Origin: Ciona savignyi
Lineage: Eukaryota > Chordata > Ascidiacea > Phlebobranchia > Cionidae
Assembly: GCA_000149265.1 (NCBI GenBank)
Contig: CH003272.1
Location: 163,784 to 227,783 of the forward strand
DNA length: 64,000 nt
Reading direction: 5' to 3'
This document shows, in pieces, positions 25,580 to 36,600 of the stretch. Position 1 is the stretch's first letter. Each line of letters starts with the position of its first letter. The notes below the pieces were generated by a model. It did not search any database. It was not told the origin of the DNA and worked only from the letters and a program-made list of their open reading frames with translations. The translations under genes and the position numbers were made by a program.

Positions 25580-25755
25580 CACATTGTTTCAGGGTTTATA
25601 ATGTATTCTAGTTTAAGTCTTACCCACCACTCATTTGTGTCTCTTATTTGAGCCTTATTGGTCAATACTACGCCAGTAATTTGACTGACTTATATAAAAT
25701 CAAAACTTACCAATACAAAACAGAAAACTGCCAAAATGGCGCCGGATTGCTTCAT
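15336..25755 (-). CDS. Secreted right-handed beta-helix protein, gene 1 of a tandem trio
   Basis: Thirteen minus-strand exons (5' to 3'): 25711-25755, 24854-25135, 23546-23733, 22920-23043, 22195-22438, 21294-21416, 20872-21062, 19926-20069, 18837-18920, 18347-18502, 17280-17397, 16322-16482, 15336-15680. They sum to 2,205 bp, 734 residues, with all phases matching. Exon 1 encodes a 15-residue hydrophobic signal (MKQSGAILAVFCFVL). RQRR at 35-38 is a furin-type site just before the domain start DIFYVDSTNGND at 41. Residues 110 to about 600 carry short repeated strands with NTFVGCGVYSMYQ, IVVRENDVSMSSYAGIR and NHIHHYGNGILNDFAG (498-513), as in pectate-lyase-like beta-helices. The last exon has HLYGRGDKW and ends in a DPMF...DDYRL block seen at the end of bacterial members of this superfamily. 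Substrate unknown. Exon 2 ends at a weak GTTCGT donor duplicated in the adjacent minisatellite. The exon 7 acceptor is AAG, not CAG. Function is inferred from fold only. Confidence 0.88.
15727..15832 (-). mobile_element. Family B SINE
   Basis: In intron 12 of beta-helix gene 1, 46 bp upstream of exon 13. B-box-like tttcgaacccatgatggg and A-box-like ttaaccatttggccacac are readable. Confidence 0.7.
16003..16290 (-). mobile_element. Family A SINE, full length
   Basis: In intron 12 of beta-helix gene 1, ending about 30 bp before exon 12. More diverged than most copies. Confidence 0.75.
16577..16864 (-). mobile_element. Family A SINE, full length, diverged
   Basis: In intron 11 of beta-helix gene 1. 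It contains a short duplication 'ttaccaagaacaca' and is head to head with the next copy. Confidence 0.75.
16944..17240 (+). mobile_element. Family A SINE, full length
   Basis: Head gtccggccggttgttctaac, tail ending aatatcctactctatcc. It lies 80 bp from the opposite-strand copy and 40 bp from exon 11 of beta-helix gene 1. Confidence 0.85.
17988..18205. mobile_element. MITE with inverted ends, family D-like core
   Basis: Ends are cctctaaatactacaggatc and gatcctgtagtatttagagg, a perfect inverted repeat extended by related gatcg/cgatc segments. The core 'gttctggggttgagattagt' matches family D. In intron 10 of beta-helix gene 1. Confidence 0.8.
18643..18785 (-). mobile_element. Family A SINE, tail half
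   Basis: Truncated at 'ttggtagaacc', about 50 bp downstream of exon 9 of beta-helix gene 1. Confidence 0.7.
19022..19321 (+). mobile_element. Family A SINE, full length and well preserved
   Basis: In intron 8 of beta-helix gene 1. Head ggctggttagtctggcggtt, tail tacctatcccatcctatcc. Confidence 0.88.
19640..19800. repeat. Family C repeat
   Basis: Carries 'gaaaagacggcaaaacgaac' and 'tatagcggacgcggccgcca'. The same pair recurs at 44815-44910 and in part at 36740-36770. Confidence 0.55.
20095..20520 (-). mobile_element. Family A SINE split by a MITE
   Basis: The SINE parts at about 20095-20149 and 20328-20520 would be continuous without the element at 20150-20327. In intron 7 of beta-helix gene 1. 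Confidence 0.65.
20150..20327. mobile_element. hAT-like MITE inserted in a SINE
   Basis: Ends are cagtgatgggattt and aatcccatcattg, an inverted repeat with one mismatch. The flanking octamers cgagttac and ggtgttac agree at six of eight positions, an eroded target duplication. Confidence 0.7.
20545..20826 (-). mobile_element. Family A SINE, near full length
   Basis: In intron 7 of beta-helix gene 1, ending about 45 bp before exon 7. Confidence 0.8.
21690..22185 (+). repeat. Tandem duplication of a truncated family A SINE plus flank
   Basis: Two units of about 230-250 bp. SINE parts lie at about 21690-21876 and 21974-22118, each followed by a related flank (ccaccatattttatatatac and ttccactatattttatattc). 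The second unit runs to the exon 5 donor of beta-helix gene 1. Confidence 0.7.
22562..22850 (+). mobile_element. Family A SINE, full length
   Basis: Lies in intron 4 of beta-helix gene 1, with the tail ending 70 bp before exon 4. Confidence 0.82.
23128..23240 (+). mobile_element. Family B SINE
   Basis: In intron 3 of beta-helix gene 1. A-box region gtgtgggtaaatggttaacg, B-box region catgggttcaaaactt, short A-rich tail. Confidence 0.72.
24200..24868 (-). repeat. Minisatellite derived from an exon/intron junction
   Basis: About ten units of 55-66 bp, each with a version of gaacgaacccttatatccag followed by gtaaagaactaaaaaata. The last unit merges into exon 2 of beta-helix gene 1, so each unit carries the last few codons of exon 2 (YLDIR) plus the GTTCGTTC donor region. 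Confidence 0.85.
25131..25296 (+). mobile_element. Family B SINE with target duplication over a splice acceptor
   Basis: SINE body about 25149-25277. The direct repeat agagtctagaagaacgta occurs at 25131-25148 and again at about 25279-25296. On the minus strand the repeat contains TTCTTCTAG|ACTC, the exon 2 acceptor of beta-helix gene 1. Confidence 0.82.
25544..25580. repeat. (TA)n microsatellite
   Basis: About 17 TA units in intron 1 of beta-helix gene 1, between exon 1 and the family B SINE. Confidence 0.9.
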
Positions 25756-25875
25756 CTTCCTGTCTCGTTCCAATAATCAAATTGCTTCAACTTTATTTCT
25801 CAAATTCAACTTTACTGCAATTTTTATCGCTCAAAACTAAAATCTAAATATTAAAAGTATTAAAATAAATTGGAA

Positions 25876-25884
25876 TATTTATAT
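25876..25884 (-). promoter_or_regulatory. TATA-like box upstream of beta-helix gene 1
   Basis: ATATAAATA on the minus strand, 121 bp upstream of the start codon. AT-rich surroundings make a chance match quite possible. Confidence 0.3.
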
Positions 25885-26239
25885 CTTGGCAAATGATGCA
25901 TATTCCACCAGTAAAGTCCGGTGACAGAAACATCGTCTTTAAAGGCGATTGTGTTGAATTAAGACAGGCTAATTATTTGCTTTCATTAAAGCATTTTACC
26001 CCTGCTGTTAAAAGTATTAAAAAAAACTTGAAGTAAAGCCAAAAAATATGTGAAGCAAAAATAATACTGCCCATATTTTATAATTCCTCAAGCTCTTACA
26101 TTAAAGAAAGAATCTCACATAGTCACGAGTTCAGTAAAATATTTAAAACGTATAAATATATGTTTAACTATTTGAAACCATATTAAGTACTTGATCACCT
26201 TTCGGCGATAATCTTTTTTATATCAGCGCCGACAAAATG

Positions 26240-27200
26240 GTTAACTAAACGGATAATTCACAAAGCTTAGAATAAAAATGCATTAGATAATTTAGTTTAG
26301 TTCGTATATATCAAACGGTTAACTGAACAGATACAGTAATTCTTAGCTTAGAATAGAAATGCCACGGATACATTTAATGCAGTTCATATATAGCTAAATA
26401 AAGCACTGTCCATTTATTTTATTTCATTTACGTTTTTTTTTTAAATAAGCCTAGTAGAATTATGAGTGAGTTAATTTACACAGTTTTAACTACGTTGACT
26501 TGCATAGAAATGCCGCAGCTACTTTAATATAATCCGTATATACATACATAGACCTTATGCTTTACTCGGAAAACAATAGTGCGATGTATACTATAGAAAC
26601 AACGATTAACTAAACAGATACAGTAATTCTTAGCTTAGAATTATTGTCACGGAAACTTTAATACAGTTTATATATACCTGCATAGAGCACTGTCCTTTTA
26701 TTTTATTTTAATTACGCTTTTTTATTTAGCTATAATAAAAATAAAGCGGATACTTTGGATATTTTAATACTTTTCGTACATACATACATAGACTTTATAT
26801 TTTACTAGGAAGACACTAGTGCCATGTATACTAGAGACAAAACCGTTAACTAAACGGATACAGTAATTCTCAGCTTAGAATAAAAATGACGCGGTTATTT
26901 TAATACAGTTCATATATATACCTACATAACGCACTGTCCATTTATTTTATTTCAATTACCTTTTTTTAGATAAGCTAGAATAAAAATGAAGCAGAAACTT
27001 TTAAACGTTTCGTACATTCATACATAGACTTTATGTTTTACTAGGAAGACACTAGTGCCATTTATACTACAGAAAAAAAAAACGTTTAACAAAACAGATA
27101 CAGTAATTCTTAGCTTAGAATAAAAATTTAACGGATACTTTAATACGTTTCGTACACGCATACAGTGACCTTATGTTTTACTATAGAAAGACACGGACGC
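26240..27200. repeat. Tandem array, period about 240 bp
   Basis: The marker gatacagtaattcttagctt recurs at about 26328, 26620, 26861 and 27097, each followed by 'aataaaaatg' and a 'gcactgtccatttattttat'-like block. Four or so diverged units form the 5' flank of beta-helix gene 1. Confidence 0.8.
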
Positions 27201-28860
27201 GATGCGACGTATACTATAGATATCTACAACACAGTAAAAATCTCGTATGTACGCTGTATGCGTCATTCAGGTGATTACCTCTATATACTGTAATACAACA
27301 ATGAGTCATTCGATACCCTATAATGCATCTAGCAAAAAGGATATTTTGAATGTCTTTATATAGAAAAAGCATGCTAATGCATTTACACCAACACAAAAGG
27401 TAAAGTTTTTTTAACCTGAAAAGTAGTTTTTTGGGGGGAGCGTCCGTTTTTTCGGTAGTGTTCATTTTTTTCAGTAGTGTTCATATCATTTTTAACTCCC
27501 CTATTTTTCTTAATAAATTGCAATTAGAAACATATGCACCAAAGAATGCGAAATTTTAAATAACTAACCAAATTAACGTATAGTTTACCTAAACTAAACT
27601 AATGCAATTTATCTTATTTACTTGCCGTGTTTTCTGATTCTTCATGACTTAAGTTGTGTTCATAAAAATCATGTGATAGTAAACTAAACTAAAGCACTAA
27701 CTAACTCTTTCATCATTTAATAGTCCGTGTTTTACAAATCTTTAAAATTGTGTTCATAAAAATGATATAGGGGCTTTAAAACAGGGCAGTGCGTTACTGT
27801 GACATACGGTTGGACAATCTCTTTTAAATGTTTCCGTATACCGGAAAACGTATTAAGATTGATTGTTTATATTCGTCAACTAATATAAAACTTCAGATTG
27901 TCTTTTAACTCCTCAATACATTCTGCTAAGCTTATCCTACTTAAAAAGCGTAATTAGAATGAAATAAATGAACATACATATCAGTACTGTATTCTGCTAG
28001 ATCTGTTTACCCTTTATATTAAGTTCTAATCATTGAAAATACTTTGTTTTACCTGATTCTGTACATTTGAATCCTGCAACTTTATGTGCAGATTATGTAC
28101 AAGAACTGGAACTAAATATACCCGGTTCTGCTCGGTGGAGTTCATGCTTGTTCGTTTGTTACGTAACAATCGGAAACACATTTCCTTTTTGTTAAGGAAA
28201 TTTAAGTCATTTTAAACTGAATTGACATTTTGAATAGGAAAAGTGACCTGTTAAGGACAGAAATAGGTTTTCAATTTGCGTATTACCGAAACCAATACAT
28301 TAGTCCTGCATTTAAAGAAGCAGTGATTCAATTATAAGGTATGTCGTCAGTTCACGACATTTGTTTTAACTTATTTGAACTATTGCATGACAAGCAAGGT
28401 ATAACATGTTGTAATTGGTTATTATGGGGGTTCCTATTAATTAAGGTGGAACAGGAGGTTAAATGACAGCATATTTCACATTTAAGCGTGCTAGTTAAAT
28501 GACTTATTGCAAAATGCGTCAAAATACGCGTGATTATTACAGAATGGTTTTCAACACGCACATATACGCAAGATAATTATATACCGTTGCTAGTACACCG
28601 TTCCTGCAAAAACGAAATATTCTATCTATTTTTTTTATAAAATAAATTAGTCGGATTTAATCACCTACCCTTTATAAATATGGTCGTTTTCTATTGTAGT
28701 ACTGATTGGATGGTTGATTGGCAACAGAGAATTCTTGATTTACTAATAATTGTCGAGCGTAAAACGACACCAACAACATGTCTAGGTTTATTTGAACCGG
28801 TGATCAAATGTCGTATTGATTAATTACTATTTGTATTGTTTAGGCATTAGTTAGTGTTCT
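27200..28860. other. AT-rich intergenic DNA between beta-helix genes 1 and 2
   Basis: No SINE copy is recognisable here. One short candidate exon is listed separately; otherwise I see nothing. Confidence 0.5.
28053..28145 (-). CDS. Weak candidate coding exon
   Basis: From a minus-strand ATG, 31 open codons (MNSTEQNRVYLVPVLVHNLH...) end exactly at CAG|GTAAAA in phase 0. No signal peptide, no known domain, and no matching next exon found. The phase would fit exon 2 of beta-helix gene 1, but nothing else supports that. Chance is a real possibility. Confidence 0.18.
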
Positions 28861-28879
28861 TAGTATTATGTGGTTTAGG

Positions 28880-28975
28880 TTTATAGGATAGGATATTAAT
28901 GTTTATCCCCGTGAATGGGAAAACCAAGGGAGAAATCGTCAGATCACCTCCCGCTTACTGTCGGGAGTAATTCTG
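28880..28975 (-). mobile_element. Family A SINE, tail fragment
   Basis: Good match over ggatattaatgtttatcccc, then truncated after 'ttactgtcggg'. 28976-29480 is AT-rich with nothing recognisable. Confidence 0.65.
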
Positions 28976-29487
28976 TATCTGGGGACTATTTGGGGAGTAA
29001 TGCCATTGGCCAAGGCAAATAGCGGATATTTCTTAAACTCTGTTAAATAATAGGTTAAACTTGAAATAAAAATTGTAACACTTTTCTTGTCCACCGTAAG
29101 AAATACGAATGTAATCAAAGTTAATCGTTTTTGTGTGCGTTAGTCTTATCATATAACTTTTATGTGTATTATCTACATATTTACTTTGCTTTTATATCTC
29201 CACATTTAAACATTTTTATAAGACACATTTACGAAACTAAAAATACTGAAATATTGCACGTGATTTCGTTTACCGGATTTTACACTATGTGTGACGTATA
29301 TGACAGAAGCAGTTGACAATTTTAGAACACATACGATAGAAACTTACTTGGCATTTATATTAGGTAACGGTGGATACGCAAAAATAGAATGTATGACGTG
29401 TGCAAGTCATGCTTAATATAAGGTGTGCGTAATATAAGTCCGAATAGCTTTTTAAGATAATGGTTTAACTTTTAGATTAAATGTAGT

Positions 29488-29810
29488 AGGATCGAAACTG
29501 GTCGCTAACTGGTTGATTGTGGCCTTAGCGGACAGTGCCTCTACCCAGTTCAATAATGGCTTATTGTAATATAAAATGAACGTTTTAATCACCATTCTGC
29601 GATAGCATAAGTAACCCGACGACGGGAGCGAGGTAATCTGATTGCCCTTGTGATGGCATGCTTTGCGTTTTTCGTTTCTTTATTTGAGTAGAACCCAATA
29701 ATATACTTAGTTAGGGCAATGACCGGTAAGTGCCTTGTCCAGGGCTAGTTTTAAACCTATAACCCTTCGACTGAAAAGCGAAGTATAAACCCACCAACCT
29801 ATCATGACAG
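29488..29810. mobile_element. Two degenerate family A fragments, opposite orientations
   Basis: A plus-strand piece (about 29488-29660) and a minus-strand piece (about 29685-29800) meet tail to tail. Both are heavily diverged. Confidence 0.5.
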
Positions 29811-29879
29811 ACATCTATTCCTCTTAAAATGTATTTGATATTAGCAAATGCTTATTGTGCCATGTATGTACGTAAGTTT

Positions 29880-30167
29880 AGGATAGGATATTCATGTTTA
29901 TCCCCGTGAATGGGAAACCAAGGGGGTTACCACACGGGTAATCGTCAGATCACCTCGCGTGCACCGTCGGGTTACCGGAGCTATTGTAGTGTGTTGTGTA
30001 TGATTCACACGTTTCTTCAATTTAGTAGAACCCATAAATCCGCAGGGTTCAGGCAATATCCGTTAAGTGCCTTGCCCGAAGACACAACTGACTAGCTGGG
30101 GACCAGTTTCGTACTTGCAACCCTTCGGGTGGCAACGCATTTAAACACCAGACTAATCTGTCGGACA
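29880..30167 (-). mobile_element. Family A SINE, full length
   Basis: Well preserved. It lies about 530 bp beyond the stop codon of beta-helix gene 2. Confidence 0.85.
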
Positions 30168-30584
30168 GTTTATTTTATTCGTTTCGGGGCGTTCCCTTAA
30201 CCGAATGTTACTGATTCGAAACTTACCAAACATTGCCAGAATTACGCGCTTTAAAAGATATCCGATAACTCAGCTATATACAATTCAAACACAACCACTT
30301 TTTATTCAAATTTAATATTTATTCAGTACGCGGTAGAAATTAAAGCTGTAAAAATATACATGTTTTAAAAATAAATAAACAACGGACCAGCCGTATGCCG
30401 ATAAAATTAATTGGTACGATAAAAATGTTTTAGGTAAATATATAACGTTTAAAACATATTTTTGATATTCTTAAATAGTAATTTTATATAAAAATTCAAA
30501 AAAGGTAAATGCCAGGCGGTCTGTACTATCAATTGTTTTATAAAAAAAATATGAAGTAAAACAAAGATAAAATATATTTAACAT

Positions 30585-30668
30585 GGATAGGATATGAAAA
30601 ATTCATGTTTATTTCCTTAAATGGTAAAGCCAAGTGGGTTTACACACGGGAAATCGTTAGATCCCCTC
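30585..30668 (-). mobile_element. Family A SINE, tail fragment at the 3' end of beta-helix gene 2
   Basis: Lies 27 bp past the stop codon, so it is probably transcribed in the 3' UTR. Confidence 0.6.
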
Positions 30669-30694
30669 CAGTAGTTTGTGTGGTATTGATAAAA

Positions 30695-33600
30695 TTAGCC
30701 AAAGCAAGCCCCTGAACGCTTGACCACGTTCCGAAGATCAACAGACCAGATCATTTTCCGCGCCGGAGACCTCTTAGACAATCTGTAATCGTCTCGATTC
30801 ACGTTCACGAATCTTGGGTTTGCTATTATGGACCCCCTGTCCATGCGAGCCACCCGATTCCAGTCGCGCCAGGTACGGTACGTCTTGCTGAAAAACCTGT
30901 CAAACTGCTGCTGTGAGAAGCCTTTGAAGTAGTAGTTGTTACGTCGCACAGTCGGAGCGTCGTTATTCCATTTATCCCCCCGTCCGTAGAGATGGGCACC
31001 GGTGACGTTTAGGTAAATGACGTTTTTCGAAAACTCCATTGTCTGTGATGCATACAGGTTAAATTTTTTACAACAAACAATATTTTATTATTTCACTAGC
31101 TTTAAAAGCCGGCAAATAAGCTTATCGGTAGTGGGTTAAAACATTAGTTGAAAGGATGTGGGATTGAAACCAGTTATTAGCTGGCCGTTTGAGCCGTTAG
31201 GAAGGCTTTTACTCAATGGTTTAATGGATTTAAAAAAAACGATGAAAACGATTTAATTATATGTAATACCCTGTAATATCCCCGACTGTGGGCATGATGT
31301 TATCTGATGAGTGTGCGAAAACGTACATATAGCAAATCTAGATACAAGACGCCGAAAATGATTTTATGTGCTTACGGGTATGTGATGCTAAAATTGACCA
31401 CTTTACAGGCTATTATTAAGAAACACAATTTTAAAGAATTTGTTTCAAGTTTTGTACAGAAATTTATAAGCAAAAGATTATCAAAAAACTTATTTTACAA
31501 TTACAAGCCAAGACCTGTCTTACCTGTTTCGGCATTCTTCCATGTGGTCCAACACTTCTATTACATAACCCAAAGACCCTTTTCGCGCTCGTGTGGTAGA
31601 TCATGTTGTTCACTGCTGCATTATTCTGCCCGCAGTGGAAATTAACTGCGCAATCGCTTAACTTGTAGATCCAGTTTTTAGTAACTGTGATATATAAGTA
31701 TGTTTAGGTATAGGGTTGCTATTCATGTAGGGATTGGATAAGATGTGTATCCTCGTGAACAGGAAAACATAAGGAGTGTTCTCACATTGGTAATCATTAG
31801 ATTACTTTGTGAATACATAGGGAGCATTCTTAAACAAGTAATCGTCTGATTACTTCATGTCCATCGTGTAATCAGAGCTATTGCAGTGTTATGTGTATGA
31901 TTGAAGACATTCCTTCCATTTAACCTTAGTAAAAAATTATTTGTTTTTAGAGCTCATCAGATTTCAAAGAATACTATGTGCTTCTGGTTGCTGCAGAGCA
32001 CGAAAACTATAAATTATACACAGCACAATAGGTTAGTTCATTGTCTTTTAGAAGAAAAGTTGTTCGATCAAGTGGATTAATAGGGCTACCAATATTGAAA
32101 AACATCTTAATCAAACATAACACACTATGATAATTCCGCATCCCAACAGTGGGTGTGAGGTAATCTGACGATTACTGGTGCGTTGTTTATCCAAATTCAC
32201 GGGGATAAAACATGAATAACCAATCCCGACTGGAAATCAAGAAGAGCTTTCTTACCTTTAATTGATGAAGCTGCAGTGTCAGAGTAGACACCAATGGCAC
32301 CATAGTAAAACGCTCTGGAGTGATGAATGGCGTTTTCTTCTACACGAGCATGTAAATGACAAACCGACATATTCTGTGAAATAAAAAACTTCAAATTTTA
32401 GTGTTGTTTTTGCAAAAATATTACACTACAACAAAATGTCCATTTTAACGTAAAGCGATCTGGCACCCCTGGCAAAAAATTCACAGGATAAACCAATTTA
32501 TGCCTTTCACAAACAAGTTTACGCCTACGACTGTAAATAAATTACCAACCTGTTTAATCCCGCAGTCCAACATATTAGACGACATGTAAACCCCAGCAAA
32601 ATCGTTCAGTATCCCGTTGCCGTAATGGTGGATATGGTTTCTTTTGATAGAAAACACACTACGTTTGTTGTTGTAGTCTGGAGCAAACGTATTTTGCCAA
32701 CCAGCCTGAAAAGAAAAAGGCAACATCTTAACAAATTGTTATTGTACTCGTTGCTCTTTGTAAATCGGTCCAAAGAACTAAGAGAACTAGGTACTTTAAA
32801 GCTTTTTATAAAAAAATTGAGATTCTCATTTATGAATATTAACTTTAATTTGGAAAGATGCATTTTCCCTCTACATTTGTGACATCACAAAAAAGACAGT
32901 AGCCGAGGTACGCATACATTTATTCCAAAAAATTAAATTGCATGCAGTTGTGTTTGAACATATAGCCTGGGATGCACGTGGCACACCAGGGTGACACATT
33001 TATTGCGAGTACTGGTTAAAAGAATAAATTGTCTTACCCGTATGCCTGCGTATGATGACATGCTCACATCGTTGTCATGAACTGATATCCTTGCAATACC
33101 TTTTACATGGATGCAACTTGGCTGGGAATACAATTTCAAATAAATATTCAGCCACTTAATTCCACTGCTATCATGGTAGTCCTTTGGTTGAAAGGATTGG
33201 GGATTGAAACCAGGCGATAGCTAGTCGGTTGTGTTCTTGTGAAGGCACCGTCAGCCGAAAGGTTTTGTGATCAAAACCAGCTGTAGCGAGTCAACTGCGT
33301 CTTTAAGCCCGTTACAACACAGGAAATCGTCAGATTACCTTACATTTACTGTCAGGATACCTTAGCTATTGCAGTGTGTTGTGTATAATAGAGATATTTC
33401 TACAGTTTTAGTTCAAACCATTAATCAAATAGAGTTATGTCCGCGAAGTGCCATTACCTAACTACAAAATCGATTATTCAGTAATTGATTTCCAATTAAT
33501 AACCTTTTGGCTGAAAGTCGACGATCTAAGAAAAAACCACCGACCAAGCTATAAAGCGCAACAAAAAAAGTGTTGGAATAAAATCTTACTCAACCGACTA

Positions 33601-36600
33601 GCCACTATTAACACTTTCAACGTTTAGACTAAAAAGTTGACTGAACAAGCTATAAACCCAAACAAAAAAGCAAGTTATAATAAAATCTGGTATTTATTTT
33701 GTCACCTACCTGATACATTGTATAAACTCCACACCCTTCAAATGTATTGCGTTTGATATTGACTCTCCTAGTTGCGTATTTGTGTTGTATGTTGCCGTTG
33801 TACCCAACTGTTAATGGCATGTTTCCCACGTCTTTGAACGTACAGTGCTGAACCTGGAAATAAAGCCGATTAGTCAGTTGTGTCCTTTGGGAAATTACTC
33901 ATCGGACATAAAGTAATGCTGTTAAGTAAATGGCAAAAAAAACTTTAAAAAAAACTGGCAAAAAAAAATTAAAAAAAAACAAAACAAAAAACTAAAGAAC
34001 ATTGAGTAACCATTTCAAGCACTTGTATATACCGCACCAACCAACTATTTCCAGAAAGCACTGGTATATACTGCACTGTATCAAAAGTTGCAATAATAGT
34101 TGTTAAAGAAATTGGATAGGACATTTATCTTTATCCTCGTTAATGCGAAAATGCAATGGCCGTTAACACACGTCAGATAACCTCATGCCCACCATCGGAT
34201 TACTGGAGCTATTACAGTGTGCTGTGTATGAATAATACATTTCTTTAATTTAGTAGAACCTATTAATACTCTGCGTTCAGGCAATGTCTGCCAAATGCCT
34301 TGCCCAAAGACACAGCCGACTAGGTAGCGTCCAGTTTCGAATCTGCAACCCTTCGGCTAAAATGTGTCGCATTAAACCACCAGACTAATTGGTCGGAAAT
34401 TAGTCAATATCACAACAAACTATTCCAGCGTAACAGCAAAATATTTCAGTACTTCTGTTTAGGTAAGTCAGTGTTACAACAGTCCGTTCCAGTTCTCCAT
34501 CTTAACTTACATTAAAGTTATAAACCATGCTGGCGTGAATCGCAGTGTAACCAATGTTGGCGAATTTGCATCTTATAAAACTGATGTGTTTCGAATATCT
34601 GAAATCAAACATGGCAGGCGTGTACTTGTAGCCCGAAAAATGCCGGTCGTGGGAGTGCTTGAAAGCGAGGTCTTGGAAAATCATTTTCTCTGCACCTTGA
34701 ACTGATGAGAAAAGAGATTAATCATACATTTAATCGTCGCAATTGTGCAAAATGTAAATTACTTGCACTTGATGGTTAATATACAGGAAAAAATAGCATT
34801 GATGGAAAATACTGGTATTCATGTTAAGTACTGGTTAAAATACTGGCTTTTATGCCAACTACTGGTTAAAATGGTTTCACTTATGAGAAAATAGGTTTAG
34901 AAGTTAAAATTATATAAAATATGAAAAAATTGGGAAAACAATTTTGCTGGTAAAAATACAGGTAAAAAATGGCGTTTATGTAAAATATTTGCACTTATGC
35001 TATGTATTGGTCAAAATACTAAAATTTGTGTCAAGAACTGGTTAAAATACTGGCATATATGCTAAGTACTGGTTAAAATAGTGAAATTTATAAAAAGTAT
35101 TGGTCAAAATACTGGCATTTATGTTACGAAGTAATGACGAAAAAATCAGGACAAAAATTCAACATTTAATGCTCCAAAATACAAAACACATTATGTCTAC
35201 CTTTAAAGAACTCAGTTGTCTGTGCCATGTACACATCTTCTGTATCAAGAGCGCCCACTGGAGGAATGATATAAAAAATCTTCCTTTTATTGTCGCAGTA
35301 GAATTCTCCAACCGTGTCCAGTTCTGAAAAAAACGAAACAACTTTTAAAAGCTAGTCCTGTTGTTTTTTTGGATTTTTTAAAATTATTTTGACCTAAGAA
35401 CTAGACCAGATCTCTTTACACAGTGAGCATTAGGTGCCTACCTTGGGCAACATACAGGCGGTGAATGGATTTTGATTGTAATTTAAACTTTTAATATATA
35501 AAGCTAAATTGAATAGTACCTACACCAGATCCTATACACAGACTTTATACAAACCGGACCCCAATAAAAATTTCAATCATTCATTCATTACACCACCCAC
35601 CTGCCAATACATTTTCCACAACAAATCTAAAGCCTGAAGGACCAGGATGCTTTCCAACCGGAAATCTTAGATTCCTCCGAAAATAGACAGAGTTGTCAGT
35701 TTCGTTGACATACGAAATCCGCCTTCTTTCAGCTGTCCACGAGTTGAAAACCAAGATTTCGGCGTCGCGTAGTCCTCGCCACCTCGGGTTAATGTCGCCT
35801 CGGTAAAACTTAAACCCGCGCTTGTTCTTTTCAGGGCAATGAAACTGAAGAAAAAAGTTAAAATTAGTTTTGTTAAAACTTGGAAAAGTGGTCTAAATCA
35901 CATCAACCACAACTAAAGTACCGGGTTTATGATAAACACCTTTTAATTTTACTTTGCAACTTGAAAAAGTCAAAAAATGACAATCAATAAATTATAAAAC
36001 ATTGATCATAAAAAGTAAATTTTAAAGCATTGTGTAACGTTCCTCGCATTTCTTATTGTTCATTACTTGGTTGCCCTTAATTTGATGATGCAAGGGCGCC
36101 TTTGCCGCTGCGACGCACAGTATAAAGGTTTTGTGTTCAATGTGAGACAGAGAATAAAAACTGCCACTATATGATTCACAATACATTGATTAATTAGCTT
36201 AATTATCATCAATTCGGTATATCGTGATAATTCCTTATATGATAGAATAGGATATTTATGTTCATCCCCATGAATGAGAAAACGTAATTAGCACCCATCG
36301 TCGGTCTACCAGAGCTATTACAATGTGTTGTGTATGATTTGGAATCAACATATATAGTATCGGTTAAATACCAAACTTGGTTGACAAACACCATGATTAA
36401 TGGTTAAAAAGTGACATGACTCACAATGGGAAATAATAATTCCCCTTCCCCCATGTTAAAGTCGTTAGCAAGTCGGTTGTGTCCTTGTACAAGACACTTA
36501 ACAGACATTGCCTGAACTCAGTGGATTAATGGATTCAAAATTTTGAATAATAACTAGAAAAAAATATTACAAACGAGTTAAATTTACCTGACTGTAGCCA

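Noticed and set aside
31307..31645. Plus-strand frame of 112 codons
   Set aside because: It overlaps exon 12 of beta-helix gene 2 on the opposite strand and is a shadow of it.
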